Positions 10,861 to 23,089 of a stretch of 64,000 nucleotides of DNA are shown one piece after another. Origin of the DNA: Rosa chinensis. Taxonomy: Eukaryota; Streptophyta; Magnoliopsida; Rosales; Rosaceae. Positions within the stretch are counted from its first letter, which is position 1. Each line of letters opens with the position of its first letter. Location of the stretch: positions 57,616,397 through 57,680,396 of the forward strand of contig NC_037088.1 in the NCBI RefSeq assembly GCF_002994745.2. Reading direction: 5' to 3'. The translations under genes were made by a program, and so were the position numbers. The notes beneath the pieces are model-generated. The model saw only the letters and a program-made list of their open reading frames with translations. It did not search any database and was not told where the DNA came from.

Positions 10861-11244
10861 AAATCATTTGGTCTTTAAACAAATCATAATGGGTTAGGTT
10901 TGAGCACTTAAACACTTAATGGATTTGTTAGGTGAGAGCACTTAAACACTTAATGGATTTGTTAGGTGAGAGCACTTTCTGCTCTTTTTTTGCTGCAGCT
11001 ATATGTCCACCAAGAACTCAAAATAGGCCTTCGACTTCTTCATATCAAATGATCCAAAATGAGTGTAGATCATTGTGGCAAATTTTCAGAGCTTTATTCC
11101 ATGTGGTTGGGCCGGAAATGCTGCTGGACCTCTTACAGGTCCAGTTTTCCAGTTTTGCTTCTGTAGAAAATTGGACTGATTGTTTAAAGGCTTTCCACTT
11201 GAAATTAGATCTTGCACTCTTCTTAAGAAATTATCCTTGGGATG

Positions 11245-11552
11245 TCTAGTATTAATCTGGAAAGTTTCAGTTTATTTGGATCTTGTTTGGTTAGTCTTCC
11301 GCCCCTCTTTCCTTGTTTAGCTCGATTTCTCCTAGCCGAAGTAGGAAAATGTGCTAAAGTTGACTTTTCATTTCCATGCTTCCATCATTTTCTTTTCTTG
11401 CAACTCGCATAATCTTCCATAGTAGCCTTTATTTAGCCTCTAAATAATATATTTCAAACTTGTCGACAATATATAGCTTGAGCCACTGACATTGGCTCAA
11501 TTTCTCCAAGACACGCCTTGTCAGGCCAAAATGCTCATTTTGGGTCCAAACA
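11245..11552 (-). repeat. Right arm of 308-bp inverted repeat
   Basis: Reverse complement of 10553-10860. The 384-base spacer contains a 32-33-base direct duplication (about 10904-10974, word GAGCACTTAAACACTTAATG). Confidence 0.92.
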
Positions 11553-12555
11553 TTGCCCCCCAGACCTCTAAGTCAAAAGGTCTTCGTCTTGACTGAAGAG
11601 GTCTTGAATCAGCACTACTCTTATAATGTTGTTGCTCCAAAGCCACTTGTATTGGCTTGATTGAAATTACTTCTGATTCCATATAGGCCTCTAAATAGGC
11701 CATAAAGCTTGAATGCCGCAATCTGAATTGCCTTTGTCATGAACTGACGCTTTCTTTGCCAACTTTATTGCCCCACATGGATCTCGCGAAACTTGGGCAG
11801 GTTGTAGGAGAACAGAACTTTAGCGTGCCCCCCATGCGAAGGAGACTGCTTTTGATTGCGAATGAGGATCCTTCTCTTCCTTGGTGGTAGCTTCGCCATA
11901 TGTATAGCAGCAAGTATCTGCCTTATGCGCTGGCTCTCTGTCGTGACATAGGCATTGTTGCCAAGACTGACTTATGGAATTGAGGTTATTTCTAATGAGG
12001 ATCCGCTAGTTTTACGCGAAGAGGTTGTTTCTAAGACTGACTTGCCTATAGCTGTTGAAACAAACATCTCTATGATAATGGCGGCATTCACGTCCAACTA
12101 ATGGACGGTAACCTCTTTCAACGAGTTAACCCATAGGCTCTCTGTCGTGACATAGACCTTCGTCAAAAACCGTCCGTCTTGATTTTCAAGAAGCTCAGCA
12201 AAAGTCCTCGCCACGAGGCACAAAGAATCCCACGATGAGGTTGGTGCTCTCCTCATCCACAATCACTTGAAAGAAGTCAAGTCAAGGGACATCCCCGACG
12301 ACCACACCCGAACGGTGCTGGCACGCCCGCGCAAGAAAAGAGACTGTTGACCAGCTCAAACAAATTCTGGAGCCAAACACAAGGAGCGGAACCCTAAAAG
12401 TTAGAGGATAACAAAATGGACTTGTGGGTCCATACAAACCGCCCTACAAAGGAAGGAAAACCTCGAGATACGTAGACACGTGGCAACATTGGCCAACGTG
12501 GGATCCATGGAAGATGTCCAAATGCACAAGGTGCATCTCAATTAATGGGTGAGGT

Positions 12556-12777
12556 AATGCTATAGATGTGGATCTTCAGAGCATTGGTTTAAGCACTAAA
12601 ATGCGAGTGAAAAAACAAAAGCTGCATAATACAAGGTGTATAAAAGATATGAGAGAGCATGAGGCTCATCTCGCAGCCGAAGGAGATGATGGAGATGACA
12701 ATAACGTCAATCTCATCATTACGGACTTCAAATCTGGCAAGGAAAACAACAATGTTGATGCCGCAGATTTTGATTAA
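12556..12777 (+). pseudogene. gag 3' remnant of copia I (zinc knuckle region)
   Basis: The codons resemble CHRCGSIEHWFKQC of copia IV gag but the first cysteines are lost (CYRCGSSEHWFKH-like with a shifted frame). It ends with an acidic tail NNVNLIITDFKSGKENNNVDAADFD, matching the DVNLTIEDFKAEQMHEDAADFD end of the copia IV Gag. Confidence 0.75.
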
Positions 12778-12863
12778 ATAGTCTTTCATTTTCCAAGAAT
12801 TATGTAATGGCAATTGTGCCTTAATGAATAAATGACATTTGGTTTTAACTCTTTCTCACTAGA

Positions 12864-12984
12864 ATATGATGTCTAGGAAAGTAATTGAGATTAGTGGTAC
12901 TTAAGAGAGCCTTGCTCCACCGACATCTCTCTCTACTTCCTTGGTCATATTTGATTGGAATTACCAAAAGGATTGAGTGACTAC
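12864..12984 (+). other. Conserved noncoding gag-pol spacer block, copia I copy
   Basis: Shares GATGTCTAGGAAAGTAATTG, GAGCC(T)GCTCCACC and ATTGGAATTACCAAA words with the block at 54662-54780 of copia IV and 24610-24734 of copia II. It has no open frame. Confidence 0.7.
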
Positions 12985-13086
12985 AATTTGTCTACATTTC
13001 ATTTTATTTGGATTAGATTTGATCAAGAAACTTTGATGCAATCTATGGCTATTAATAAAGTGTCTATTCTTTAATGTCTTGGACAT

Positions 13087-14703
13087 ACCTTAATTCAAAC
13101 TTTATTATATAAGAGCCAATGGTTTTCATGTGGAAACACATTATGACAATGGACAGAGTTCCTTTGCATCACCTCTAATGACTACGGACATAAACGAGTA
13201 TTAGAGAAACTTATGTGTCGCTCTAGTGGATTGTATGCAACCATTATTTGAGTTATTAAATCAAATCATGTCATGAGAGATGACTTGTGAGATTTTGACA
13301 CATATAGGCTTTGACATGATGATCCGAGTATTAAAGACTTTACACAGACATCCATTTTCAGAACGAAGAAAAGTAAGAACCAAGAATTGGTTCGAGGAGC
13401 TGCACATGCGCCTCATGGCGCCATGATTGTGCAAAGACCGGCCATACATGGCCGGTGCCGCCTATCCCCTGCAGCAAATACATGGCATTGACGCCATAAA
13501 CTCCTCTCTCTACTTCTCAAGTCTATTGTAACATTATGGCTTAACCAAAACCTTCATTGGTTGATTATAAAGCCCATGTTTCGTTCTGTAAAGCCTGTTA
13601 TTTAGGATTGAGACCATCCTATGCAAAAGAGATTGAGGAAATAATTCCATTCTGATGCAGAACAGATGGCAGTCCAATTTGAAGAACAATTGGATCGTGC
13701 TAAAGGAGGAAAACGAAAAGTGACTAGTAGACGTGAAATGGGCTTCCGGAGTCCGATGGGGACGCACCTTACCTTTCCGGAAAGGGAATCACGCCAGAAA
13801 CAAGACTCATCCCTTTGCCACGAGCTGTAGCATTTTTCGGGCTTTCGAAGTCGTTTAGGGCCTCAAAACTGCATTTTTCTATTTTATCCGTTTTTGGTTT
13901 TTCTAGTTATTTTTGGGTTGTTTTCGTTTTTATCCATGGGCTTTAGGGTTTCGATGTTAGTCGCCCTAGGATATTTTTCTCTCATTTATGCAGCCGCAAG
14001 CGGCTGCAGAACGCATCTTTCATCTTTTAATCAATAAAATAGAGATTTTCTCTTTTATCTCTGGTGGACTCCAGAATCTTTTGCTTAGGTTTATTGCTGG
14101 TAAACCTAGTTATCAATCCGACTGCATCACATTCTTACAAAGAACCTAAGGGAATTCTATGGATTTGATCAACCAACTTGCGGACCGTATAGATGTTTTA
14201 CGGTGTTGGTTGATACGCAACACGCTGGTCACGTGTTGTGCCATTATCCACTCGTAATGCTGCTTATACTACACTCCTAGCACATAACATATGGCTACGG
14301 GCTCACTACCCAGATCATCTCATTCAGTCAATTTGACTTGATAATGCTAGAGAGTTTACATCGACAATTTTCGATAACTATTGCATATCATTGGGTATTG
14401 ATATCAAGTATCATATTCCCATGTACACACCCAATTGGTCTCGCGGAAAAGCCACCATTAAACGACTACGATGGTAGCCCGGACATTGGTAATGCTCTCT
14501 AATATTTCCACTTAGGTTATGCAATATCGCATGCAGCTATGCTAATTCGTCTACGACTCATAGCAGCCACTCAACTTTTATTTGCGTTACAGCTAGTGAC
14601 TGGGTTCGAGTTTAATATCTCGTATTTATGCATATTTGAGTGTGTGGTTCATGTGCCAATTGCGCCGCCACAACGTATCAACATGAGTCATTGCAATGAA
14701 TGC

Positions 14704-14735
<32 letters not shown>

Positions 14736-16550
14736 GACATGAGTCTCCAACTATAAGTCCGCTATATAGAACCCTTAACAGGCGATCTCTATTTCGCTGG
14801 ATTTGCGAATTGTCACTTTGATAAGACAGTCTTCCCGTCGTTAGGGGGAGATTAGAACGTCAATGTTCAACAGGAACGACAGGAATTGTTGTGGTCTGTC
14901 CCCACTATGTCTCATCTTGATCCCCTAAAAGTGACGAGATCACATATACATGCTGCAAACATGCCTGCAAGGATTGATGTCCCCACAAGAGGACATAGTG
15001 CCACCCAGAGAAGATGGGTACTGCACCACTACCATGGATGGTGGTATGGTGACGCCACAAAGGTGGCATAATGGGGTCATAGGTCATGGGTTCCGCTAGA
15101 GAGAGTAGGAGACCTATAAGTTCGATGGATTCTCACCCTAAGAAGAGAGCGAGTTTGGCACAACTTGATCCATTGATCATTGATACTCAAAATCCGTCTC
15201 ATGAGAATATTTTGGATTATGGTTATGTCCAAGAGACATCGTTGGGGGACGTCTCAATGTTAGAACCAATTCCTGAGAATATAGAGATCTCTACGAACTA
15301 CACTAGTGTACATGAGGACGTGGAATTATTGAGACCAATGACATCGAACCTTACTCCGTTGAAGAATGCCAACGTAGAGAAAATTGGCCTAAATGGAAAG
15401 ATGCGATCCAGGTTGAATTGGATTCACTAACGAAGAGGAATGATTTCGGGCCTGAGATGCGAACACCTCCTAACATAAAACCTATTAACATTAATAGGTC
15501 TTCGTTAGATAGTGTGATGAGAAAAAGAGATGGTAATCTCGCCTTATGGCGCAAGGTTTCTCACAACGCCCTGGAATCGACTACGAGAAGACATATTCTC
15601 TCGTAATGGATGTCATTACACTTCACTACCTTATCAATTTGGTAGTTTCAAAATAACTAAACATGCAGCTTACAAATGTGGTCACTACGTATCTCTATGG
15701 GGATCTAGATATGGAATATAATGAAGATTCTTGTGGACTTCCTTTACCCAAGTCAAGTAGCTCTAGACCACGGAGCGTATTTGCAACGAGGTTGAAATGC
15801 TCACTAAAATGACTACTTGATTGGGAAGGGATATGATGAACTATGCCCACGCGTTTCCATGACAAGTTCCGGATTTGCAATTGTCGCGGTTTATGTTGAT
15901 AAACATAATTGGAACCCTTGAGAGTTAAGGGAAACTGCTGAACACCTGAAATCTGAGTTTGAGAGGAAGGACCTTGGGAGAACACGGTTTTATCTAGATT
16001 CAGAACTTGTATACCATGTCAATAGATGCTTAGGCATTTTGATAAAGTCAAAAATGCACTCTCATGGTCGTCTGTAGTCTTGGCCCTAAAAGGGATCCGT
16101 TTCGTCCTAGGGATGATGACGAAGACGTGTTAATAGCGGAAGTGCTTACTTATGTACAATAGGCGCATTATTGTACTTAGCACAATACAAGACCGGACAC
16201 CTCAATTATTATGAACTTGTTGGCTAGACATAGCCCCGCGCCAACGCAACGCCATTAGGTTGGTATAAATACAATCTTTCGATATTTGAGAGGTACGATT
16301 GATATGGGCTTGTTCTATCCCTACAAAGAAAAGAGATGACGGAAGTGTGGGATCGGACCCCAAAAGGCAAAATGCCACCTTCCGTGCTCCTCCTCCCTCC
16401 ATCAAAATGACAACAAGCATTTCTAAATATTGAAGTGAACCAAATCCGATCAGAGGATAATGTAGCGGACTTATTTACTAAGTCATTACCAAAATCCACC
16501 TTCGAGAAACATGTGAAGAGCATCGGATTGAGAAAGTTATCCGAACTCCC
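13087..16550 (+). pseudogene. Degenerate pol of copia I
   Basis: The homology follows copia IV pol in order: ANDLHVETH region (about 13110), RLWHD-like pre-integrase (about 13300), integrase core (about 14150-14700), linker, reverse transcriptase start (about 15400), RT centre (about 15860-15960) and RNase H end (IRSEDNVADLFTKSLPK, about 16440-16500). Many frameshifts, stops and deletions; the protease part is missing. An (AT)n run lies at about 14703-14730. Confidence 0.8.
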
Positions 16551-16630
16551 ATGATTGTAGCAATCAGGGGGAGATATTGACATCAAGGGGAGGCATGATG
16601 TCTACATGTTCGAACTCGAAGAGTGAAGGA

Positions 16631-16716
16631 CGTGTTGTGCTCTTTTTGTCCTTCGACCAGGGTTATTTTTGTCCCACAGGGTTTTTGTTACCTGGCAAGG
16701 TTTTTAACGAGGCAAC
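16631..16716 (+). other. Pre-PPT three-hairpin module, copia I
   Basis: CCTTCGACCAGGG, CCCACAGGG and ACCTGGCAAGGT occur in that order between the pol end and the polypurine tract. Each is a small self-complementary hairpin. Homologous modules are present in copia II (three copies) and copia IV. Confidence 0.7.
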
Positions 16717-16758
16717 AATCAAAACGTCATCACCAAGTTTGAGCGGCACAAGGGGGAG

Positions 16759-16933
16759 TGTTGAAGGATGTCGACATAATGTGTGCCTCTACAAACTAGG
16801 GTTTAGAGTTGTAATTGGAAAGTGTTCTAGGTATTCAATTGTATACGGATTCTATTACCTATTGTGTACCTAATAACTCCTTATATAAAGGCCTCCTATT
16901 ATCAATAATAAACACGATTACAATTCTCCTACA
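16759..16933 (+). repeat. 3' LTR of copia I
   Basis: Follows the polypurine tract AAGGGGGAG and ends CTCCTACA, next to the ATATA duplication. About 8 substitutions against the 5' LTR. Confidence 0.9.
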
Positions 16934-16999
16934 ATATATACCAGCTATAGTTTATTACTGAAGAAGTGTGCAAATAGTCTTGTGAAGCAAATCAGCTGC

Positions 17000-18537
17000 C
17001 CCGGCAGCGGATACTATTAGTGTGAATGGACAACCTCTTACTCCTGAAGAGCTTCGCACGTTACAAAGCTGTACGTCCAAACCCTCCAAAGAAGCTAAAA
17101 CCAGGAAACTACTGGTATGACAAGATTTGTGGACTTTGGGGGAAGGTGAATGTGTTCTCCTCTAGGGTCTTCTTGTTGTTTGCAACCTTTGTTACTTCGA
17201 TTTATATTACCCTTTTGAAAAATCCTGCTGCTGCTGAATTTAACAGGAAGGACAGAAGCCTTCAGAGGTAATCTCTCCCCAGCTTTGTGTTGGGGGTCAT
17301 GAAGCAAAATGCTAGCAATGGAAGCACACAGGTTTTCATTAATGGTCGGGAAATCACCAAAGTAGAGCTTCGGATGTTGCAGGTTAAACTTTCAAGACAA
17401 ACTCCTCGTCATAGGTTACAAGTGCTCAATGCGCAAAATTACTATGAGTGTTTTTGGTGAACATTGCAGGTGGTAGGAGTTGACTGTTCTGGTAACCCAC
17501 ACTTTTGGGTGTATACCAAGAGGAGGGCATGAACTCGATTAAAGAATCCATATGGGGCATGGTTTGGTTCCTGAGAATGCATTCGTTTATTATTTAGTGT
17601 TTCATTGGTCGTCTTAAATTTTCATGTTTATGAAACTATTTTTACTTCTTTCAGGCTGGAACAAAGCTTGTCTGTGCTGTCTTGTCACTGCCAGTACCTT
17701 CTAGATCTTCAAATCCTATCATTCTTGAACTCATTGAGCAGAGAAGTGAGAGAACACTTCAGAAGATTCTTTTAGTTGGATGTAACGGATCTGGAGCAAG
17801 TACTATATTTAAACAGGTGATTGCTTTTTTCACAAATTATGAGTGAAATCTTTATTTTGATTCGTATTTTGTTTTTAACATGTCTCCATGTATATGGGAA
17901 TGGAGGATCTGATTTCATAACAATCCTTTTAGTATCTTTTGATGCTATAATAACAAGAATATCTTGAGTTTCTTCCAATTTGTGGTTTAGACTTCAAATC
18001 TCGCTTTATCTATGATTGTTCTTTGCTTCTTGAATCTTAAAGTTCTGGTGAAGTGTTGGCCAAACAATTCTAGCTTGAGGCTTCTGCCTTAATTTTTTTA
18101 TTACTTTTAACTTTAAAGCAGACTTACTGAAATTGTTTTTTGATTTTATTGGGACTTTGACTTGGAGTTGTTGCAGGTATTTGACAAGCAAAGATACTCG
18201 GAAAGAGTAGTCAATGAGTCTTTGCTTCTTAATTAGCCAAAATTGTACTGAGTTTTCTGTTCAGAAGTCTTATCTGGTCTTTTAGAATACAGCTGTGTTT
18301 CTGTGCCCAGTTTTATTCAACACTGAAGTACCATACATATCAAACTATAAATCTTTGTTTCAGGCCAAGATTCTATATGAAGCTATCCCTTTTTCGGTGG
18401 ATGAACGCGAAAGCATTAAGTCTACAATACAAACAAACGTGCATATGTTGGTATACTTCTTGAGGTTTGGGAACGTTTTGAAGAGGAATGTTTGGCTGAG
18501 ATGAGGAGGCAATGTTCTAGTCAACCAGTTGCCAGTG
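17000..18537 (+). pseudogene. XLG: Extra-large G protein (XLG) gene fragment, pseudogene
   Basis: Plant XLGs are unusual heterotrimeric-G alpha proteins with a cysteine-rich region and a C-terminal G-alpha domain. Coding-like blocks read in order: [17 protein letters not shown], then [21 protein letters not shown] (17080-17143), NGSTQVFINGREITKVEL (about 17310-17380), GVDCSGNPHFWVY, AGTKLVCAVLSLPVPSRSSN, the P-loop region ILLVGCNGSGASTIFKQ (about 17770-17816) and AKILYEAIPFSVDERESIKS (about 18364-18425), ending AEMRRQCSSQPVASG. Intron-like gaps remain, so it is a genomic copy, not a processed one. Frameshifts (for example four extra bases near 17072 and one near 17297) and the missing rest of the G-alpha domain make it a pseudogene. 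It abuts copia I and interrupts the kinase array. Confidence 0.85.
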
Positions 18538-18880
18538 GTACACTGTATTTCTTGTTAAACTTTCCTTTCTCTTCTTTGACTTGATACATGTCTGCATAGA
18601 GTTTATTGTGAGGTTTCTTCTCTATCCTCGTATTGGATTAGTTATTCTTAGCTTAAAAGGCAGCAAATTTAGCTATCATTCAGCTCTGCATTACTGTATA
18701 ATGTTATAGGAATCTTCTAATATGTTGTATACATATTGTCACGATTTATGAATCTTTTTTTTATTTACAAGAGAATGCACAAAGTATGTGTTGAACCTGC
18801 AGCATCTTTACTGGTAATGCAGTATTCCATTGTATGATGAAACATATATTCATGACCGATCACATATAACATTTGTTCAG

Positions 18881-19140
18881 GCCCTATTGAGGTTCACTCC
18901 CCTCAAAGTGATGTGTGCATAGTTTTGGGGCTGTTCTGCTCAAAATGTTATCTGGCAGACGAGAAAATGAGTTAGTTTTGTCTAGTTTATCCTCGGTCAG
19001 CAACACGAACTTGACCAAATTGAAGGTCAGTACCCTAAGCTTGGGGCCCTTGTACGTCTCTGCCTATCATACGAACCTGAGAGCAGGCCAAACATGAATG
19101 TGGTGGTAATACTATTGAAGCAGCTGGAATCCTCAAACTG
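18881..19140 (+). pseudogene. RLCK-VII exon 7 fragment, unit C'
   Basis: Frameshifted remnant of the kinase C-lobe: HSPQSDV, S/VxFGAVLLKMLSGRRE and, after an internal deletion, LCLSYEPESRPNMNVVV.LLKQLESSN followed by a stop. The order and spacing match exon 7 of units B, G and H. No other exon of this copy is visible. Confidence 0.75.
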
Positions 19141-19702
19141 AACCTTACCAAAATCTTCTTACAAATTCAGGAATTGGTCCAAAAGTGTTGAAAATGTATC
19201 ACTAGCATCCACAGTGCAACAGCTGCTTCTCCTCTTAGATAGGTCATCGATCTGTTTCGGGCAGCTGCCATACATAAGACAGACATTCACGGATGCTGAA
19301 TTTGGTCTAGTCAAAATTAGAATTCTCCCTTCAGATTGAAGGGAAATGTGGATGGCATATATAGAATAACTGTATCATGTAATAGTGATTACTACAACAG
19401 GTGTTCATTGTACAGCTTTTTGTTATATTATTTAGGGAACTTGATATACTTGTGAATCAGGTAATATATTGATACAAGATAGAGGATATTACTTGAAGTA
19501 TTAGGATTCGTTAATGGGAAGAATTCTGATATCTTACCTCTATATATAAAAGGTTTGGTCCCTGCGTTCTCTACACACGAGCTTAAAGGAACTCAGCCCC
19601 ATTAAGAGTAACCAATATATATACTAGTTTAACATGCCTTCAGCCTTGTGTTTATATACATGTGAATGTGCTATATTAGTGATTATTCAGAATTGATTCA
19701 CA
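19141..19702. other. Spacer between C' and D
   Basis: 3' flank of C' and AT-rich spacer. It contains no recognisable leader exons or start of unit D; the copy appears to be 5' truncated. Confidence 0.5.
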
Positions 19703-22650
19703 GCCAATGCTGAGCTCTTCTTCAAAGGTTCATAAATTAAAGTGCATGTTCTTATGCATTTCATATGTCTGTTGTAATGTCCCAGCCGTACACGATTGTA
19801 TGGGAGGAAAGCCAAAACCCAATTATGATTCTGATGTTTGCATTCATGGACAATGAGAATGAAAAGAAGATCTTTTTTACGGAACTTGTCAGTTTTGCAC
19901 TTCGGTGTCTTTGTCTTGAACTGCACAGCATTATCTTTTGATCTTCTCCGATCCCCCACTTACATTGTTTAAGTGGATGTGCAGAACATAGATTCATATG
20001 GAAATACGATCAGATCTGAGAGTCCCCCTCAAGATGGTACTTTACTATCTTATGTTAAAATTCATAATATTAAATATTGCAGTCTCCTTCCTTTGCTATA
20101 TATCCAGAATGTTTGACCTTTTTGAATTGCAATCTTTTTAAATATGTATAATCAATTTAAACAGTCTTGCATCTGAATGATCTGATATTGCAAAATTTTC
20201 TTCTTTGTACTCCTTCTGTAATATATTTGAATGTTCAATAGCTAATTCCATTTTAGGCATTGCTAATTACAAGTTATAGTAGTGTTCGATCACCTGGTAA
20301 GTTACATGGCATATTGTTACATTTCTAGCATTGAACAATTCTAATAGCAAAGTTGTCATCTGTCACAGTACCTCCAACTCCGCCGAAAGATGGTGAGGTT
20401 TTGCTAAAAAGATTTCTCTTTAATGAACTGAAAACAGCGACCTGGAACTTTCATCGTTATAATAAGCTCGGTGAAGGTGGTTTTGGTTCTGTTTTCAAGG
20501 GGTGATGACAGTTCATCAACAGCTGCCAAGCCCGGTACTGGCATGTTAATTGCTGTGAAGAGGATTAACCAAGAAGGTTTACAGGGTCACAAGGAATGGT
20601 TGGTCAGTTTCACTCAGACTTCACTTGCTTACATACACTTTTTCTATGATTAATTTGGTGATTCGTTTTGGTATCCTGAACCTAGCTTTAATTTAAATTA
20701 GTTGAGTATGGCATACATATGAGAATCCAATATACACATTTCAATTCCTGAAAGAGGAGATTAAAATGGGTAATTACCAGCTGTCATAGAGCCAGAGAGG
20801 GCATTGTTCAGTTTCATGGAACAGTCTTAACGGATCTGCTTCTTAATACGTTTTACAGATTAATGATGTTTCATGTAATATTTTGACAGACATTTATTAA
20901 CTTTGTACTGCCTCTTGAACTATAGACAGAAGTTTACTACCTAGGAAAGCTGCGTCATCCAAATCTTGTGACATTGTTGGGTTATTGCTTTGAGGATGAT
21001 TGCCGGCTTCTGGTGTATGAATTCATGGCTCGTGGTAGCTTGGATAGTCATCTATATGGAAGTGGGTTATGAACTATATCCTTGAGCCATTTGACCTTTT
21101 AAATGAAGCAATACCATTAATATAGAGATCAAATACATGTGACATAATTTGGGGACTTAAATGTTGTTGGAACGGGGGCTTCTTACATTCAACCACTTTC
21201 GTGGATCCTGCGTATGAAGATTGCCCTTGGTGCTGCTAAGGTTCTAGCCTTTCTTCACAGTACTGAGGAAAAAGTGATCCATCAGGAGTTCAGGACTTCA
21301 AAAGCTCTAATATCCTATTGGATTCAGTAAGTGAACATTTCATTTGTGAATCCTATGGCTTCTACAACACAAAAGTTAGCTCACACTATAATTTTCATTC
21401 AAAATGAGAGGACTACAATGCCAAACTCTCTGATTTTGGTTTTGCTAAGGATGGACCAATAGGTGATAGAAGCCATGTCTCAACAAGGGTGATGGGGACA
21501 TATGGGTATGCAGCTCCCGAGTATATTGCTACAGGTGTATTAACCTTACAGGATTTGTATTTTATTTTTCCACATAGAGAAAAGCAACAGATCAGTTTCA
21601 AAGGGAGATAATGTCTTTATTGAATGCCACTTTTCATCTATTTCTACCAGAATATTTTTCTTTTATCATATCCTTCATCTTTATTATTTGGTTTAGTCCA
21701 ATGTGACCACTTGATACAATAAGCTAAAACATCTCTAGTGCCTTAAACCTGATATTAGCCCCTTCTGCATTCCCCCGATGAATGACCAGCTTTTGTAATT
21801 AGTTTACGAGTTTGTTGCACTTTTCCTTTTGGATACGCTATAGACATAAGACAACATATTCAAGTAAGCCATCTTTCAATCTATTGAACCAACTCTCTAG
21901 ACCTGTAAAGTATCCAACTATCTGTTCAACCATGCAAACTGCTATTGCCTTTGTTTACCATAAAGTAAATCATATTATTGTTCTCCCTTCTGATAATTCT
22001 TTCATTTTCATTTTTCTGTATGTTGAAGGTCATTTAACCGGAAAGAATGATGCGTACGGTTTTGGAGTTGTTATGCTCGAATTGTTGTCTGGAAGACAAG
22101 TTCTGGACAGGAGCCTGCCAACCAAGGAAAAGAATCTAGTTGAATGGGCAAAACCATACCTTACCAGCAAACACAGAGTTCTCAAAATTTTTGTTGCTCG
22201 TATTAAAGGCCAGTATTATGTGTCTGCAGCTCGTAAAGCAGCTAACCTTGCAAATCAATGCTTATTAATATACCACAAGTTAAGGTCAAACATGAATGAG
22301 GTAGTAAATTAAAGCATTGGAGCAGCTTCAGGAATCTGGTGACATGCATTGAGGATTCCAGAATCTCTCAAAATGAGCTCTGCCAAACTCCTCATGCCAT
22401 TTCAAGCGGTGCCAAATCAAGCAAGCACTGGAGAAGTTGGATCAGCTTCAGGCCATCTACTGCCTGCAGCTACATCAGATAGTCATGCATGCGTTTACAT
22501 CAGATGCATTGATTCAAAGGGAAATGGGGAATCGGGAGCAAAAGAAATTACAGATGTCGATGGCTTATTTATATTAAAAATTGTATCTTGTATATGTACT
22601 GGGCAGTTGATTAGCTTTCATCTTTTGCTTTGTGAATTTCACAATTAGTT
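19703..22650 (+). pseudogene. RLCK-VII kinase pseudogene, unit D
   Basis: Exon 1 survives only as its last codons (about 19703-19729, LSSSSK|GT). Exons 2-7 are recognisable at 19985-20036, 20348-20602, 20926-21061, about 21177-21327, about 21411-21534 and about 22030-22312. Lesions: a 5-base deletion after FKG creates TGA at 20503-20505; the exon 5 acceptor is CG instead of AG (GGAACGGGG); an 8-base duplication destroys the catalytic loop (HQE...); donors are weakened (GTCAGT, GTGGGT); and a TAA ends exon 7 early at 22310-22312. DFG and AAPEY remain. Multiple independent hits indicate a long-dead copy. Confidence 0.85.
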
Positions 22651-22906
22651 TCTCTGAAGCGCTTTCTTTTGTCCTTGAAGATGAGTTTCAGTTTGGCTCT
22701 CAGGAACGATTGACTTGTTTCTTTAGCATTCTGTAACATCAGAACAAACAAGATATGGAATTCCAGCCAATATGATTATTCGAACAATACCTATTGTATT
22801 TGGCTGCTTCAGTGAGTTATTAGTTAATCTCCTTCACTCTTTAGCCAATTGGCTCAAACATTCCTATATGAAATACAGTTTTTGGGACTTCATTGTGTTG
22901 GAACAG

Positions 22907-23049
22907 GGGGTTCTTGCTTTTTGTTACTTTCGTTATAACTCCGTATGAAGATTTCCCTTGTGCAGCTGAGGCCTTAGCATTTCTTCACAGTGATGACACA
23001 AAATGTGTTGTATGGGGACTTCAGTCCTTCCAAGATCCTTCTTGATTCA
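22907..23049 (+). pseudogene. RLCK-VII exon 5 fragment, unit E
   Basis: Follows GTTGGAACAG like other exon 5 acceptors and contains ALAFLHSDD-like and ILLDS-like ends, with frameshifts. The catalytic HRD is unreadable (VVWGL-like). It is an isolated scrap 3' of unit D. Confidence 0.65.
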
Positions 23050-23089
23050 GTATCTGAAGTACCACATATCACAATTTTTTTTGCTTCTA

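Larger units (their letters stand above)
10553..12526. mobile_element. Nested TG...CA insertion in copia I, with internal inverted repeat
   Basis: The segment separates two halves of gag. It starts TGTTTGGACC and ends CCAAATGCA, and CAAGG flanks it on both sides (10548-10552 and 12527-12531), as for an LTR-class insertion. The first 308 bases recur inverted at 11245-11552. No protein domain was recognised. It could be a long solo LTR or a small non-autonomous element; minus-strand sequence before the second arm has a G-rich polypurine run. Confidence 0.5.
8754..16933 (+). mobile_element. Ty1/copia retrotransposon I, degenerate, full length
   Basis: It is bounded by LTRs of 175-178 bases starting TGTTGAA and flanked by the 5-base duplication ATATA (8749-8753 and 16934-16938). 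Order inside: primer-site-like motif, GC-rich leader, hairpin array, gag remnant interrupted by a 2-kb insertion, noncoding block, degenerate pol, hairpin module and polypurine tract (16750-16758). Pol is riddled with frameshifts and stops and its protease region is missing. The two LTRs differ at about 8 positions by eye, so this is an older insertion than II or IV. It lies in intron 1 of kinase unit C. Confidence 0.92.

Noticed and set aside
12568..12777. Small independent gene of 69 codons
   Set aside because: It matches the C-terminal end of the copia IV Gag and is the gag remnant of copia I.
16577..16873. 98-codon plus-strand frame at the 3' end of copia I
   Set aside because: Spans the noncoding module, polypurine tract and LTR; no homology to a protein domain.
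17026..17271. Functional XLG gene
   Set aside because: Coding blocks are separated by frameshifts and the G-alpha domain is mostly missing.
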